Below are positions 52,243 through 61,131 of a DNA stretch of 64,000 nucleotides, in pieces; within the stretch, counting starts at the first letter, position 1, and each line of letters begins with the position of its first letter. The stretch is from UBA1672 sp964587815 (lineage in GTDB: Bacteria > Pseudomonadota > Alphaproteobacteria > Micavibrionales > Micavibrionaceae). Below the pieces are notes generated by a model. The model saw only the letters and a list, made by a program, of their open reading frames with translations. It was not told the DNA's origin and did no database searches. Location of the stretch: positions 1-64,000 of the forward strand of contig CAZPMH010000010.1 of NCBI GenBank assembly GCA_964587815.1. The letters are read 5' to 3'. Made by a program: the position numbers and the translations under genes.

Positions 52243-54576
52243 ATGGTTCAGGCTACAAATTTAGGATTCCCGCGTATCGGCGATATGCGACAGTTGAAGA
52301 AGGCGGTTGAAGCCTATTGGAAGGGCAAAAGCTCTAAAGATGAATTGCTTGAGGTTGGTAAGGCCTTGCGCGCCCATAACTGGAAATTGCAAAAAGATGC
52401 AGGGATTGCGCATATCCCGTCAAATGACTTTGCATTTTATGACCAAGTTTTGGACATGATCACAACACTCGGTCTTGTGCCAAAGCGTTATCAGTGGGAT
52501 GGCGGAAGCATTGACCTCGATACTTATTTTGCAATGGCGCGTGGTCGTCAGCAAGGTGACATTGACGTTGTCGCGATGGAAATGACGAAGTGGTTTGATA
52601 CAAACTATCACTATATCGTGCCTGAATTTGAAGAAGGCATGGAGCCAAAGCTGACAAGCACGAAGGTGTTTGATCAATATCAGGAAGCCAAAGATCAAGG
52701 CATTGAGACGCGCCCTGTTCTTGTCGGGCCGATGACCTTTATTGAAATTGGTAAGGCGCAATATGACGGTTTTGATGCAAAGGCGTTTGCAGACAAGTTG
52801 GTTCCTGTTTATGCAGAGATTTTGAAGAAACTGGCCGATTTGGGCGCACGCGGCGTGCAAATTGACGAGCCGTCTTTCGCAAAAGACCTTGATCCTAAAT
52901 TTATCGAGATTGCCAAAGATGCTTATGCGAAACTGGCAGATGCGAGCGATCTAAACATCATCGTGACATCTTATTTTGATACGCTCCGTGACAATGCGGC
53001 GGCGTTTTATAGCTTGCCTGTTCAGGGCTTGCACATTGATTTGTGCCGCGGGCCGAATCAGGCGAACACAGCATCTAACAATGCAGAAGCCGCTTTGGAT
53101 GAAGCACTTGCGCATATCGGCGATAAAGTTTTGTCTGTTGGTGTTGTTGACGGACGTAACATCTGGAAAAACGACCTTTCAAAATCTCTTGGCCTGATTG
53201 AAAAGGCGGTTGAGAAATTGGGCTCTAACAATGTGTTTGTCGCACCGTCTTGTTCTTTGCTGCACACGCCTGTTGATTTGAACAGCGAGACTGCACTTGA
53301 TGCGGAACTGAAAAACTGGATGGCTTTTGCCACGCAAAAGCTTGATGAAATTGCGATTATTGCCAAAGGCGCGAATGAAGGTCGTGATGCGATTGCTGCA
53401 GAACTCGCCGCGAGCGATGCGGTTCAGCAAGAGCGCAAAACGTCAAAGCGTATTCATGATGATGCGGTGAAACAGCGCGTTGAGAATATCACGCCTGAGA
53501 TTACAAACCGTAAGTCTCCGTTCGCGGAGCGTCAGAAAGTGCAGCATGCTGCGCTGAATTTGCCGCTTTACCCGACGACAACAATCGGCTCTTTCCCGCA
53601 AACTCCTGATATTCGTAAAGCGCGCGCTCAATTCAAAAAGGGCGAGATCAACGATGCGCAATATAAGGAAGCGATGGAGAAGGAAATTCGCGATGTTGTG
53701 GCGTATCAGCATGATGCGGACATCGATATCCTTGTGCATGGCGAGCCGGAGCGTAACGACATGGTTGAGTATTTCGGTGAGCAGCTTGCAGGCTTTACCT
53801 TCTCTAAATTCGGTTGGGTTCAGTCCTACGGCTCACGCTGTGTTAAGCCGCCGATTATTTTCGGTGATGTTTCACGCCCGAACCCGATGACTGTTGAATG
53901 GTCAAAATATGCGCAAGAACAGACAGACAAGATCATGAAGGGTATGTTGACAGGCCCGATCACGATTTTGCAGTGGTCTTTCGTTCGTGATGATCAGCCA
54001 CGTTCAGTCACATCAAAGCAGATTGCCTTTGCAATCCGTGATGAAGTTGCCGATTTGGAAAAGGCCGGCATTAAGATGATTCAGATTGATGAAGCAGCGT
54101 TCCGTGAAGGTTTGCCACTTCGTAAGTCAGACTGGAAAGCGTATCTTGATAATGCGGTTGAAGATTTCCGTATCACAGCATGTTGTGTTGATGACTCAAC
54201 ACAGATCCACACGCATATGTGTTATTCGGAATTTAACGATGTGATCGATTCAATCGGTGATATGGATGCGGATGTGATTTCAATTGAGTGTTCACGCTCT
54301 CAGATGGAATTGCTGGAGGCGTTTGTGACGTATAAGTATCCGAACGAGATCGGACCGGGTGTTTATGACATTCACTCACCGCGCGTTCCTGCCGTTGATG
54401 AAATGGTGACTTTGCTTGAGAAGGCGAAGGAAAACCTTGATGAGCGCCAAATCTGGGTGAACCCTGATTGTGGTTTAAAAACTCGCGGTTGGCCGGAAGT
54501 TGAGACATCATTGAAAAATATGGTGGAAGCCGCCAAGCAGATGCGTGAAAAAGCCAAGGCGAGCGCTGCGGCATAA
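52243..54576 (+). CDS. metE: Cobalamin-independent methionine synthase
   Basis: A 777-residue zinc enzyme that moves a methyl group from 5-methyltetrahydropteroyltri-glutamate to homocysteine. The N-terminal half begins ATNLGFPRIGDMRQLKKAVE. The C-terminal half carries TTTIGSFPQTPDIRKAR, HGEPERNDMVEYFGEQL, VQSYGSRCVKPPI, the zinc ligands in STQIHTHMCYSEF and the last Cys in VNPDCGLKTRGWPE. Full length, with both barrels intact. No MetH gene is in the window. An intrinsic terminator follows. Confidence 0.97.
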   Translation: MVQATNLGFPRIGDMRQLKKAVEAYWKGKSSKDELLEVGKALRAHNWKLQKDAGIAHIPSNDFAFYDQVLDMITTLGLVPKRYQWDGGSIDLDTYFAMARGRQQGDIDVVAMEMTKWFDTNYHYIVPEFEEGMEPKLTSTKVFDQYQEAKDQGIETRPVLVGPMTFIEIGKAQYDGFDAKAFADKLVPVYAEILKKLADLGARGVQIDEPSFAKDLDPKFIEIAKDAYAKLADASDLNIIVTSYFDTLRDNAAAFYSLPVQGLHIDLCRGPNQANTASNNAEAALDEALAHIGDKVLSVGVVDGRNIWKNDLSKSLGLIEKAVEKLGSNNVFVAPSCSLLHTPVDLNSETALDAELKNWMAFATQKLDEIAIIAKGANEGRDAIAAELAASDAVQQERKTSKRIHDDAVKQRVENITPEITNRKSPFAERQKVQHAALNLPLYPTTTIGSFPQTPDIRKARAQFKKGEINDAQYKEAMEKEIRDVVAYQHDADIDILVHGEPERNDMVEYFGEQLAGFTFSKFGWVQSYGSRCVKPPIIFGDVSRPNPMTVEWSKYAQEQTDKIMKGMLTGPITILQWSFVRDDQPRSVTSKQIAFAIRDEVADLEKAGIKMIQIDEAAFREGLPLRKSDWKAYLDNAVEDFRITACCVDDSTQIHTHMCYSEFNDVIDSIGDMDADVISIECSRSQMELLEAFVTYKYPNEIGPGVYDIHSPRVPAVDEMVTLLEKAKENLDERQIWVNPDCGLKTRGWPEVETSLKNMVEAAKQMREKAKASAAA

Positions 54577-54599
54577 TACGCAAGTAAATTATTATTTTA

Positions 54600-54634
54600 G
54601 AAACCCGCAGGTCAGGAGTGGCTTTGCGGGTTTC
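54600..54634 (+). terminator. Intrinsic terminator of metE
   Basis: GAAACCCGCA and TGCGGGTTTC form a perfect 10-bp stem with a 15-base loop, followed by a T-rich stretch, 24 bases past the metE stop. Confidence 0.85.
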
Positions 54635-54725
54635 TTCTTGTGTGGGCTTATTCTTGGGCGGGTTTCTTTTTTTGCATTTCTGCGTTTTTTGACATATAAC
54701 TAAAAGAAAAAATAAAGCGGTTTGT

Positions 54726-55307
54726 ATGGCTCATTTTTATTCAGAAAGCTCTCCTTATAAGCATGATGACGAGATTGAAGGCGTTATTTTCGATCTTGAC
54801 GGAACGCTTTACCCGAACACGCCTGCTGTTCAGGAGTTACAAATGGAAACGGCCGTTATTGCCGTACAGAACCAATTGCCGGGCTGGCGTGAGGATGATG
54901 TTCGCGAGATGATTGAATTAAGTCGCGCGGAATATGGCGGCTCTCTGAATATTTTTGCCGTGGAATACGGCGCGGATATCAACAAGCTACGCCGTGACCA
55001 ATTTGCGAATATGATTACAAAAACCGAAGATGGTTTTTTTGATGCCAAAGGCGCGCCGCATGAACAGTTGACGCGCCTGCAATATGATAATGTTCATATG
55101 GCGATTGCCACGCACGGCAGNNNNNNNNNNNNNNNNNNNNNNNNNNNNNNNNNNNNNNNNNNNNNNNNNNNNNNNNNNNNNNNNNNNNNNNNNNNNNNNN
55201 NNNNNNNNNNNNNNNNNNNNGTTGCGCAAGGTGTTGATTGCGTTATTGAAAGCAACGCCCTGCATGCCCCTGATCAAGGTCTTGATGAGACGCCAACGCC
55301 GACATAA
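54726..55307 (+). CDS. HAD-superfamily hydrolase (pyrimidine 5'-nucleotidase-like), interrupted by assembly gap
   Basis: The N-terminal part (about 131 residues) has the HAD nucleophile motif VIFDLDGTLYPNTPA and the helical cap region of SDT1-like pyrimidine 5'-nucleotidases. The reading frame then enters 100 unknown bases and reappears in frame for about 28 residues (VAQGVDCVIESNA...) before the stop. The 100-N run is the usual placeholder for a gap of unknown size, so most of the HAD core (motifs II-IV) may be missing from the assembly rather than from the gene. The true length cannot be told. Family call moderate. Confidence 0.6.
   Translation: MAHFYSESSPYKHDDEIEGVIFDLDGTLYPNTPAVQELQMETAVIAVQNQLPGWREDDVREMIELSRAEYGGSLNIFAVEYGADINKLRRDQFANMITKTEDGFFDAKGAPHEQLTRLQYDNVHMAIATHGXXXXXXXXXXXXXXXXXXXXXXXXXXXXXXXXXXVAQGVDCVIESNALHAPDQGLDETPTPT
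55121..55220. other. Assembly gap (100 N)
   Basis: A run of exactly 100 unknown bases lies inside the HAD gene. This is a conventional length for a scaffold join of unknown size, so distances across it are not reliable. Confidence 0.98.
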
Positions 55308-55311
55308 TTTC

Positions 55312-55539
55312 TTAGTGGGTATATTCGCCCAATTCAGCGATTGCAGCGTCTGGATCGTCTGTAAAGACAATCTCACCTGGGCCGAATTCATCTTGTAAAA
55401 TCGGCAACAGTTCTTTTACTTCTTCCGCGCTTCCTGTCAAAAGATGTACGGGCATAGTGCTTGCTTTTATCTCGCCGCTGTTATTTGTGCGGTGATGATA
55501 TGCAAATGTTGCTGATATGCGGCCTGGTACGTGTTCCAT
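55312..55539 (-). CDS. Small hypothetical protein
   Basis: A 75-residue acidic protein, probably real by composition (many GAx/GCx codons) and by its tight fit between the convergent HAD stop and the rsmB-like gene. The second half (LLTGSAEEVKELLPILQDEF, then IVFTDDPDAAIAELG) looks like a small alpha/beta fold. I do not recognise a family. The ribosome site is weak. Confidence 0.5.
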   Translation of the reverse strand: MEHVPGRISATFAYHHRTNNSGEIKASTMPVHLLTGSAEEVKELLPILQDEFGPGEIVFTDDPDAAIAELGEYTH

Positions 55540-55640
55540 TTTAAAAACTCTTTATCCGTTCCTTGCTTTTACGCGCATAGATTTATGGATTTACGCGTTA
55601 TATGTCAAATATTTTAGCAGAAAAAGATTTAAAATTCGAT

Positions 55641-56960
55641 TTATTCGGCTGCACTTTCAGTCGGTTCGTCTGTTTTTCTTTGCAAAATAGCGGTGAAAAA
55701 CGCGTCTGTGCCGTGGCGGTGTGGCGTAAGGCGCATATAAGGCGTGCCGATATTCAGGCTTTCATCAAGAGGAATGAGCTCAAAATCTGTGTTGTTTTGC
55801 AAGAATTTTTCAATCTGCGCTTCGTTTTCTTCGGTGAAAAGTGAGCAGGTTGCATAAACCAATTTTCCACCAGGCTTCACGGCTCTCATCGCCTTTTCTA
55901 AAATCTCGGCCTGTATTTCAACTAATTCTTCCATGCTTGGCCCGATGTAAGACCAGCGCGTATCAGGATTGCGCCGCCACGTGCCAGAGCCTGTGCAGGG
56001 TGCATCCACAAGCACAATATCAAACGTACCCTTTTGGCGTTTGAGCCATTTTCTATGGCGGTCTTCGCTGAGCGGTCTGACCTCTACGATGTCGGCGATG
56101 CCTGCTTTTTTGTAACGTCTTTTGCCCTGTTCCAAACGGCGCGGGTCGTTATCTGTGGCAACTATGCGCCCCTTTCGTTGCATAGCTGCGGCAAGCGCGA
56201 GAGTTTTACCGCCTCCGCCCGCGCAGAAATCGAGCACCTGCATCCCCGGCTCGGCATTACAAAGCCATGCGATTAATTGTGACCCTTCATCCTGAATGGC
56301 AATCCAGCCTTTATTGAAGGCCTTAGTTTTGGAGAGATACGCCTTATCTTTGCATCGCAATGCCCACGGACAATATTTTGTTTCCTCAACCTCAACGCCG
56401 TCTTTTGCGAGTGAGCCTGAGACCTTTTCTTTATCAGCGGTGAAGATGTTCACGCGGATATCGAGCGGTGCGTTTTCTTGCATCGCTTGCATTTCAGCTA
56501 AGAAGTCATCACCGAACAGGGCACGTAAGCCCGGCTCATATTCAGGCGGACATTCGGCGCGCACGGCCTCAGACATATCATTATGTTCGAGCGTCTTGCC
56601 TTGAAGGGATTGCGCGAGTTTTTGTTCGTTTTCGCTTAACGGCTCAGGCGCGTATTTTGAGCCATCGAACAGATCTGCAATTCTTTTTTCATCAGCCTGC
56701 TCGCCCAAGGCAAGCCACGCGATAACACGGGTGCGCGGCGTATCAATAGCCTTGTTTTGTTCAAGCCACCAGCCGAGGCGCGCATGGGCGCGAACGATGT
56801 TATAGACACGCTCCGCGACATCGCTACGGTCTTTTGATCCGATATAGCGGCGGGTGCGCATGTAATCGCCCACGACCTTATCCATGGGCACGCGGTCACG
56901 ATGCTCTGAGCCTAAAATTTCGATTGTGGCATTTATGCGGGATGCTGGTTTCATGCGCAT
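55641..56960 (-). CDS. RsmB-like 16S rRNA (cytosine-C5) methyltransferase
   Basis: A 439-residue SAM-dependent rRNA methyltransferase of the NOL1/NOP2/Sun family. An N-terminal NusB-like helical domain (about 1-130) is followed by the Rossmann core with VLDFCAGGGGKTLALAAAM, VATDNDPRRLEQ, the motif IV VDAPCTGSGTWRRNPDTRW and the motif VI VYATCSLFTEENEAQ, which supplies the catalytic cysteines. The start at 56960 (or 56954) begins at the conserved region; the frame is open further upstream but that part is not conserved. It probably methylates 16S rRNA near C967, as RsmB does. Confidence 0.9.
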   Translation of the reverse strand: MRMKPASRINATIEILGSEHRDRVPMDKVVGDYMRTRRYIGSKDRSDVAERVYNIVRAHARLGWWLEQNKAIDTPRTRVIAWLALGEQADEKRIADLFDGSKYAPEPLSENEQKLAQSLQGKTLEHNDMSEAVRAECPPEYEPGLRALFGDDFLAEMQAMQENAPLDIRVNIFTADKEKVSGSLAKDGVEVEETKYCPWALRCKDKAYLSKTKAFNKGWIAIQDEGSQLIAWLCNAEPGMQVLDFCAGGGGKTLALAAAMQRKGRIVATDNDPRRLEQGKRRYKKAGIADIVEVRPLSEDRHRKWLKRQKGTFDIVLVDAPCTGSGTWRRNPDTRWSYIGPSMEELVEIQAEILEKAMRAVKPGGKLVYATCSLFTEENEAQIEKFLQNNTDFELIPLDESLNIGTPYMRLTPHRHGTDAFFTAILQRKTDEPTESAAE

Positions 56961-57176
56961 AGTGATATAGGAAAAGCCGCTGTGAGACAAGCAGTGATAA
57001 AGAGGCAAAAATCTTGTAACCGATTATTATGCGGCACGAATGAGGATGTGAATATTACGAGGGCGTGACGGCCAAGGGTGATTTACTCACGCAGGCTTGC
57101 CCCCTTGTTTATTTACTTACTTAGATTCTCTCTCACTCTCGCCGCTGTATCTGATTTATTCAGTGCAGCGGTTTTT

Positions 57177-57905
57177 TTATGTGAAGATCTTGAATATCAA
57201 CAAGGCGGCAGACACGGCCAGCAGTACATCAACTGCGACGAAGAAGCGTTTTTGCGGGATTTTGTCGTGCAGTTTCTGTCCCAGATATAGAGATAGCAAA
57301 AACCCGGGGAAGGCGTATAATCCCAAGAGGAATAATTCCCAATCCAGCATGCCTGTGCCGACTGTTCCGATGGCGCGCGGGATGTTGGAAAGCATGAGCA
57401 CGGCGATGATGCTGGCGCGGAATTCAGAGGAAATGACCGCCTTATCTTTGAGGTAGAGAATAAAGGCAGGGCCACCGCCGCCGATCATCGCATTCAGAAC
57501 GCCGCCAAGAAAGCCCGCAAAATGTGCATCGCCCCATTCGATCAAACGACCAAGAGGGTCAAATTTTGTGTGTTTGCGCGCAAGATGGAGCGAGATGTAG
57601 ACAGCCAAAACCGCGCGCATAATATTGCCGTCTAAGATATTCAGTAAGGCTATACCGCCGCAGACACCCAAAACCATAGAGGGGATCATTTTTAGAATAG
57701 GCTTCCATTGGATGTCACGGAAGGTTGAGAAAATTAAAAGCCCCATGCAGATTTGATAGATCATCACCATGGAGACGACGTCTTTGACGGGCATGAAAAG
57801 GCTGAGAAGGGGGATGGAGATGAGCCCTCCGCCGAAGCCTAAAAGGCTTTGTGCGAAGAACGCAAAGGCGACGATGATAATCGTCAAAATAATGTCTAAT
57901 TCCAC
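57177..57905 (-). CDS. TauE/SafE-family membrane exporter
   Basis: A 242-residue inner-membrane protein with about seven to eight TM segments. The family signature appears twice: GFGGGLISIPLLSLFMPVKD near residue 24 and GFLGGVLNAMIGGGGPAFIL near 130. TauE/SafE proteins export sulfite, sulfonates or other small organic anions. It is a single gene. Two palindromes and a TATAAT box stand in its leader. Confidence 0.9.
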   Translation of the reverse strand: MELDIILTIIIVAFAFFAQSLLGFGGGLISIPLLSLFMPVKDVVSMVMIYQICMGLLIFSTFRDIQWKPILKMIPSMVLGVCGGIALLNILDGNIMRAVLAVYISLHLARKHTKFDPLGRLIEWGDAHFAGFLGGVLNAMIGGGGPAFILYLKDKAVISSEFRASIIAVLMLSNIPRAIGTVGTGMLDWELFLLGLYAFPGFLLSLYLGQKLHDKIPQKRFFVAVDVLLAVSAALLIFKIFT

Positions 57906-58040
57906 AATTTACTTTCTTTTGTTTTTATGAGGTTTTTGTGCGCTTTTAAGCGGAAGAAAAATGTCATTTTTATTGATATTTACGCCTTGCTTTCAACCAA
58001 CTTAACCTACTGTTTTTATTGCCCAATTCTTAATAATGCT

Positions 58041-58078
58041 GATCTTAAAAGATCGCTGTTTTTCATACGATAATTATA
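58041..58078 (-). promoter_or_regulatory. TATAAT box and 14-bp palindrome upstream of the TauE-like gene
   Basis: On the minus strand TATAAT (58073-58078) could be the -10 box; the -35 is weak. GATCTTAAAAGATC (58041-58054) is a perfect dyad just downstream of the expected start of transcription. A second perfect dyad, CGCTTTTAAGCG, stands at 57941-57952. Operator function is possible. Confidence 0.35.
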
Positions 58079-58109
58079 GCAAAAACTGCCTTGTTTGAAC
58101 ATAACAAAA

Positions 58110-58147
58110 AGCCCTTATATGCCGTCTAAAATAAGCATATAAGGGCT
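58110..58147 (-). terminator. Intrinsic terminator of guaB
   Basis: A perfect 13-bp stem: AGCCCTTATATGC (58110-58122) and GCATATAAGGGCT (58135-58147), with a 12-base loop. On the minus strand it is followed by TTTTTG, and it lies 21 bases past the guaB stop. Confidence 0.88.
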
Positions 58148-58168
58148 CTGTTTTTTGTGCTTTTTAGC

Positions 58169-59653
58169 TTAGCTTTCGGTGCGGTAATTTGGTGCTTCGC
58201 GAGTGATTGTTACATCGTGAACGTGCGACTCTTTAAAGCCCGCGCCTGTCATGCGAATAAATTCTGCTTTTTCGCCCATTTCCTTGACCGTGGCGCATCC
58301 TGTGTAGCCCATGGAGGCGCGCAAGCCGCCCACCATTTGGTGGATGACGTTTGAAATCGGCCCTTTATAAGGGACGCGTCCTTCAATCCCTTCGGGTACG
58401 AGCTTGTTGGTTTGGTTGACGTTGCCTTGGAAGTAACGATCAGCCGAGCCCTTTACCATTGCGCCGACCGAGCCCATACCGCGGTAGGATTTATAGGAGC
58501 GGCCCTGATAGAGGATGACTTCACCCGGTGCTTCGTCTGTTCCTGCGAATACGCCGCCCATCATTGCAGCGGATGCGCCCGCGGCAATGGCTTTGGCGAA
58601 GTCACCTGAATATTTGATTCCGCCGTCGGCGATAACGGGAATACCTTTTTTCTCACATGCGGCGGCGACATCCATAATCGCGGTCAGTTGTGGCACGCCG
58701 ACCCCTGCAACGACGCGGGTTGTACAGATTGAGCCCGGGCCGATGCCAACCTTGATTGCGTTTGCACCTGCTTCGATTAGTGCGAGAGCGGCTTCGGCTG
58801 TTGCGACATTACCCGCCATGATTTGCAGGTCTTTGTTTTGTGCGCGGATGTTACGCACTGTTTCAATGACGGCTTTTGAGTGACCGTGCGCCGTATCAAC
58901 GACAACAATGTCCAAGCCTGCTTCTGCAAGTGCTGCGGCGCGCTCTACGCCGTTAATGTCGCCCGTGCCGACTGCCGCGCCCGCGCGCAGGCGATCATGG
59001 CTGTCTTTGGTGGCATTGGGGAAGAGTTTGGATTTTTCGATATCCTTCACCGTCATCAGGCCAATGCATTTGCCTGCATCGTCGACGATCAGTAATTTTT
59101 CGATGCGATGTTTTTGAAGCAATGCTTTTGCATCTTCTTTTGAGATATCCGCCGTCACGGTAACCAGATTTTCTTTGGTCATTAATTCCTTGATCGGTTG
59201 TGCAGGGTCGTCGCTGAAGCGCATATCGCGATTGGTTAAAAGGCCGACGAGTTTTCCGCTCTTATCCGTCACGGGGAAGCCCGAGATGTTATAACGGCTC
59301 ATTAATTCCCACGCATGAGAGAGTGTCTGGTCGGGTTCGATTGTGATGGGGTCGAGCACCATGGCTGATTCAAAGCGTTTTACCTTACGCACCATGCGCG
59401 CCTGATCTTCGATCTCCATATTTCGGTGCATGATGCCGATACCGCCATTTTGTGCCATGGCAATTGCAAGGTCAGCCTCAGTGACCGTATCCATCGCAGC
59501 GGAAAGAACGGGGATGTTCAGGCTTATTTCTTGTGTTAGTTGCGTTGACGTATCAACCTGATTTGGTTGCACGCCAGATGCTCCGGGGACGAGCAATACG
59601 TCATCGAATGTCAGTGCTTCACGAATTTGGGTGGAATCTTTAATACGAGCCAT
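58169..59653 (-). CDS. guaB: Inosine-5'-monophosphate dehydrogenase
   Basis: A 494-residue enzyme that oxidises IMP to XMP, the first committed step to GMP. It begins REALTFDDVLLVPGAS, has two CBS domains (about 90-205, for example YNISGFPVTDKSGKLVGLL), the catalytic-cysteine loop GIGPGSICTTRVVAGVGVPQ, and DGGIKYSGDFAKAIAAGASA. The ATG at 59653 has AGGAGA seven bases upstream; a TTG two codons earlier is less well placed. It has its own promoter and terminator. Confidence 0.97.
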   Translation of the reverse strand: MARIKDSTQIREALTFDDVLLVPGASGVQPNQVDTSTQLTQEISLNIPVLSAAMDTVTEADLAIAMAQNGGIGIMHRNMEIEDQARMVRKVKRFESAMVLDPITIEPDQTLSHAWELMSRYNISGFPVTDKSGKLVGLLTNRDMRFSDDPAQPIKELMTKENLVTVTADISKEDAKALLQKHRIEKLLIVDDAGKCIGLMTVKDIEKSKLFPNATKDSHDRLRAGAAVGTGDINGVERAAALAEAGLDIVVVDTAHGHSKAVIETVRNIRAQNKDLQIMAGNVATAEAALALIEAGANAIKVGIGPGSICTTRVVAGVGVPQLTAIMDVAAACEKKGIPVIADGGIKYSGDFAKAIAAGASAAMMGGVFAGTDEAPGEVILYQGRSYKSYRGMGSVGAMVKGSADRYFQGNVNQTNKLVPEGIEGRVPYKGPISNVIHQMVGGLRASMGYTGCATVKEMGEKAEFIRMTGAGFKESHVHDVTITREAPNYRTES

Positions 59654-59669
59654 GTGCAAATCTCCTGCC

Positions 59670-59728
59670 TTTGAACAGTTTGTTCGAAATTTGCATGGAA
59701 GTTATAGCGAATTTTCAAAAGATGTAAA
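59670..59728 (-). promoter_or_regulatory. Promoter and leader dyad of guaB
   Basis: On the minus strand TTTACA (59723-59728), a 16-base spacer and TATAAC (59701-59706) make a good sigma-70 promoter. Just past the expected start of transcription lies a near-perfect dyad, TTTGAAC-AGTTT-GTTCGAA on the plus strand (59670-59688, one mismatch), with GAAC-N5-GTTC at the centre. It could bind a repressor; no regulator can be named. Confidence 0.55.
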
Positions 59729-59867
59729 GCCCGAAGATTTCCCTCTTACCAAAACGCAAAGTTTAAAGTCTTAAGACTTAGATCAAATTGTTTGTACCTC
59801 TTACGATTTGTTAACCTTTTCTTAGTATCCTTGATTTAAAGAAAAAGAATACTACAAGGTGAATACA

Positions 59868-60413
59868 ATGGTTCCAAATACCGCACTGGCCGGTTTTTAT
59901 GTTCGCGTGGTCGGCGATGAGACCCTCCTCTCTATTGCAGGTCAAAACCTCCTCAATAATTTTGATCGCGTATCAAAAGTTCGAACTCATACATTTTTCG
60001 ATTATAATGCCCAGACGAAAGACGGTATCAGCAACAATAAAGGCGCTGAGCGTTTTTACAGTTGGGAAGATACTCTGATTGATTGCAGGCATGCGCCGTC
60101 GTTGATTGACGGTGATGCATTGTCGCGGTTTGAAGAGAACATGGCGAATAATGCGCGCTTTATCTCTCTCAAAGAGTCATTAGAAAGGCGTATGGGCGGG
60201 CAGGTCGAGGTTTCAATCTTTACGCATGTTGTGCGCGGTCAGGATAATATGCGATACAATATTCGTCGTGCATCCAAAATTGAAGATTTTGACATTGTCA
60301 GAACAGGCTTGCGTTTGCGCGCTGATGATGACGCCGCGTTCAAAGACGGCTTGAAAGAGTTGGAGAAAGATCTGCGCGCGCCGAAGCCGCGACGCTTACA
60401 TTCGTTCTTCTAA
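59868..60413 (+). CDS. Hypothetical soluble protein
   Basis: A 181-residue protein without signal peptide or TM segments. Recognisable segments are AGFYVRVVGDETLLSIAGQN at the start and GGQVEVSIFTHVVRGQDN in the middle, followed by a basic C-terminus ending in KPRRLHSFF. The ATG at 59868 has AAGGTG upstream; a GTG three codons earlier overlaps that site. I do not recognise the family. It is monocistronic, between guaB (divergent) and rlmE (convergent). Codon use matches its neighbours. Confidence 0.7.
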   Translation: MVPNTALAGFYVRVVGDETLLSIAGQNLLNNFDRVSKVRTHTFFDYNAQTKDGISNNKGAERFYSWEDTLIDCRHAPSLIDGDALSRFEENMANNARFISLKESLERRMGGQVEVSIFTHVVRGQDNMRYNIRRASKIEDFDIVRTGLRLRADDDAAFKDGLKELEKDLRAPKPRRLHSFF

Positions 60414-60422
60414 TTGAGGAAT

Positions 60423-61094
60423 CTATTCGGGCTGAATTCCCTTAAACCCTTGTGCAACAACGAATTGCTCTGCTGATTCTTTTCGGCTGGCAGGCGGTTT
60501 GATGTGCTTTACGCTTTTGAAATTCTTTTTCATTTCCTTCAATATCGCGTCCTGCGCGCCGCCCTGAAATACTTTGGCGATGAAAACGCCGTCAGGCTTT
60601 AGCACTTCGATTGCGAAATAATAAGCAGCCTCAACCACGGCCATAATCCGCAGGTGATCGGTTTGCTTGTGGCCGATTGTGTTCGGCGCCATATCGCTCA
60701 TCACAATATCGGCAAGGCCATCGGGGGAGAGTTTTTCCAATTCAGCCTTGAGGAAATCAGGCGCGTCATCTTCCATGAAATCGAGCTGGAAATTCAGAAC
60801 ATCAGGCATTTCATCCATTTCGAGCAAGTCGATCGCGATGACCTTGCACCCTTTTTCCGTTGCGATTTGGCACCATCCGCCCGGCGCCGCGCCGAGATCG
60901 ATGATCACTTTACCAGCCTCCAAGCAGTTGATTTTTTCGTCAATTTCTTTGAGCTTGAATGCCGCACGCCCGCGGTAGCCGTATTTTTCCGCTTCCTGAA
61001 TATAGGGATCGTTCAACTGACGCTTCAGCCAACGTGTTGAGGAGTTTTTACGTCCTTTTGCAGTTTTGACCTTGGTTTTCGGTTTGTTTCTCAT
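60423..61094 (-). CDS. rlmE: 23S rRNA (uridine-2'-O)-methyltransferase RlmE/FtsJ
   Basis: A 223-residue SAM-dependent methyltransferase that methylates U2552 of 23S rRNA in relatives. The basic N-terminus is followed by LKRQLNDPYIQEAEKYGYRG, then RAAFKLKEID, the SAM-binding VIDLGAAPGGWCQIA and the MSDMAPNTIGHKQTDHLR block with the K-D-K-E catalytic set (K in AAFKL, D in SDMAPN, K in FIAKVFQGG, E near the C-terminus in RKESAE). Its stop is nine bases from the stop of the convergent hypothetical gene. Confidence 0.95.
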   Translation of the reverse strand: MRNKPKTKVKTAKGRKNSSTRWLKRQLNDPYIQEAEKYGYRGRAAFKLKEIDEKINCLEAGKVIIDLGAAPGGWCQIATEKGCKVIAIDLLEMDEMPDVLNFQLDFMEDDAPDFLKAELEKLSPDGLADIVMSDMAPNTIGHKQTDHLRIMAVVEAAYYFAIEVLKPDGVFIAKVFQGGAQDAILKEMKKNFKSVKHIKPPASRKESAEQFVVAQGFKGIQPE

Positions 61095-61131
61095 TGCCTC
61101 TCTCTTTCAAACGGGCTTATACCAGCATAAC

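Noticed and set aside
59670..59688. LexA (SOS) box before guaB
   Set aside because: Alphaproteobacterial LexA sites are direct GTTC-N7-GTTC repeats; this is an inverted GAAC-N5-GTTC, and guaB is not an SOS gene.
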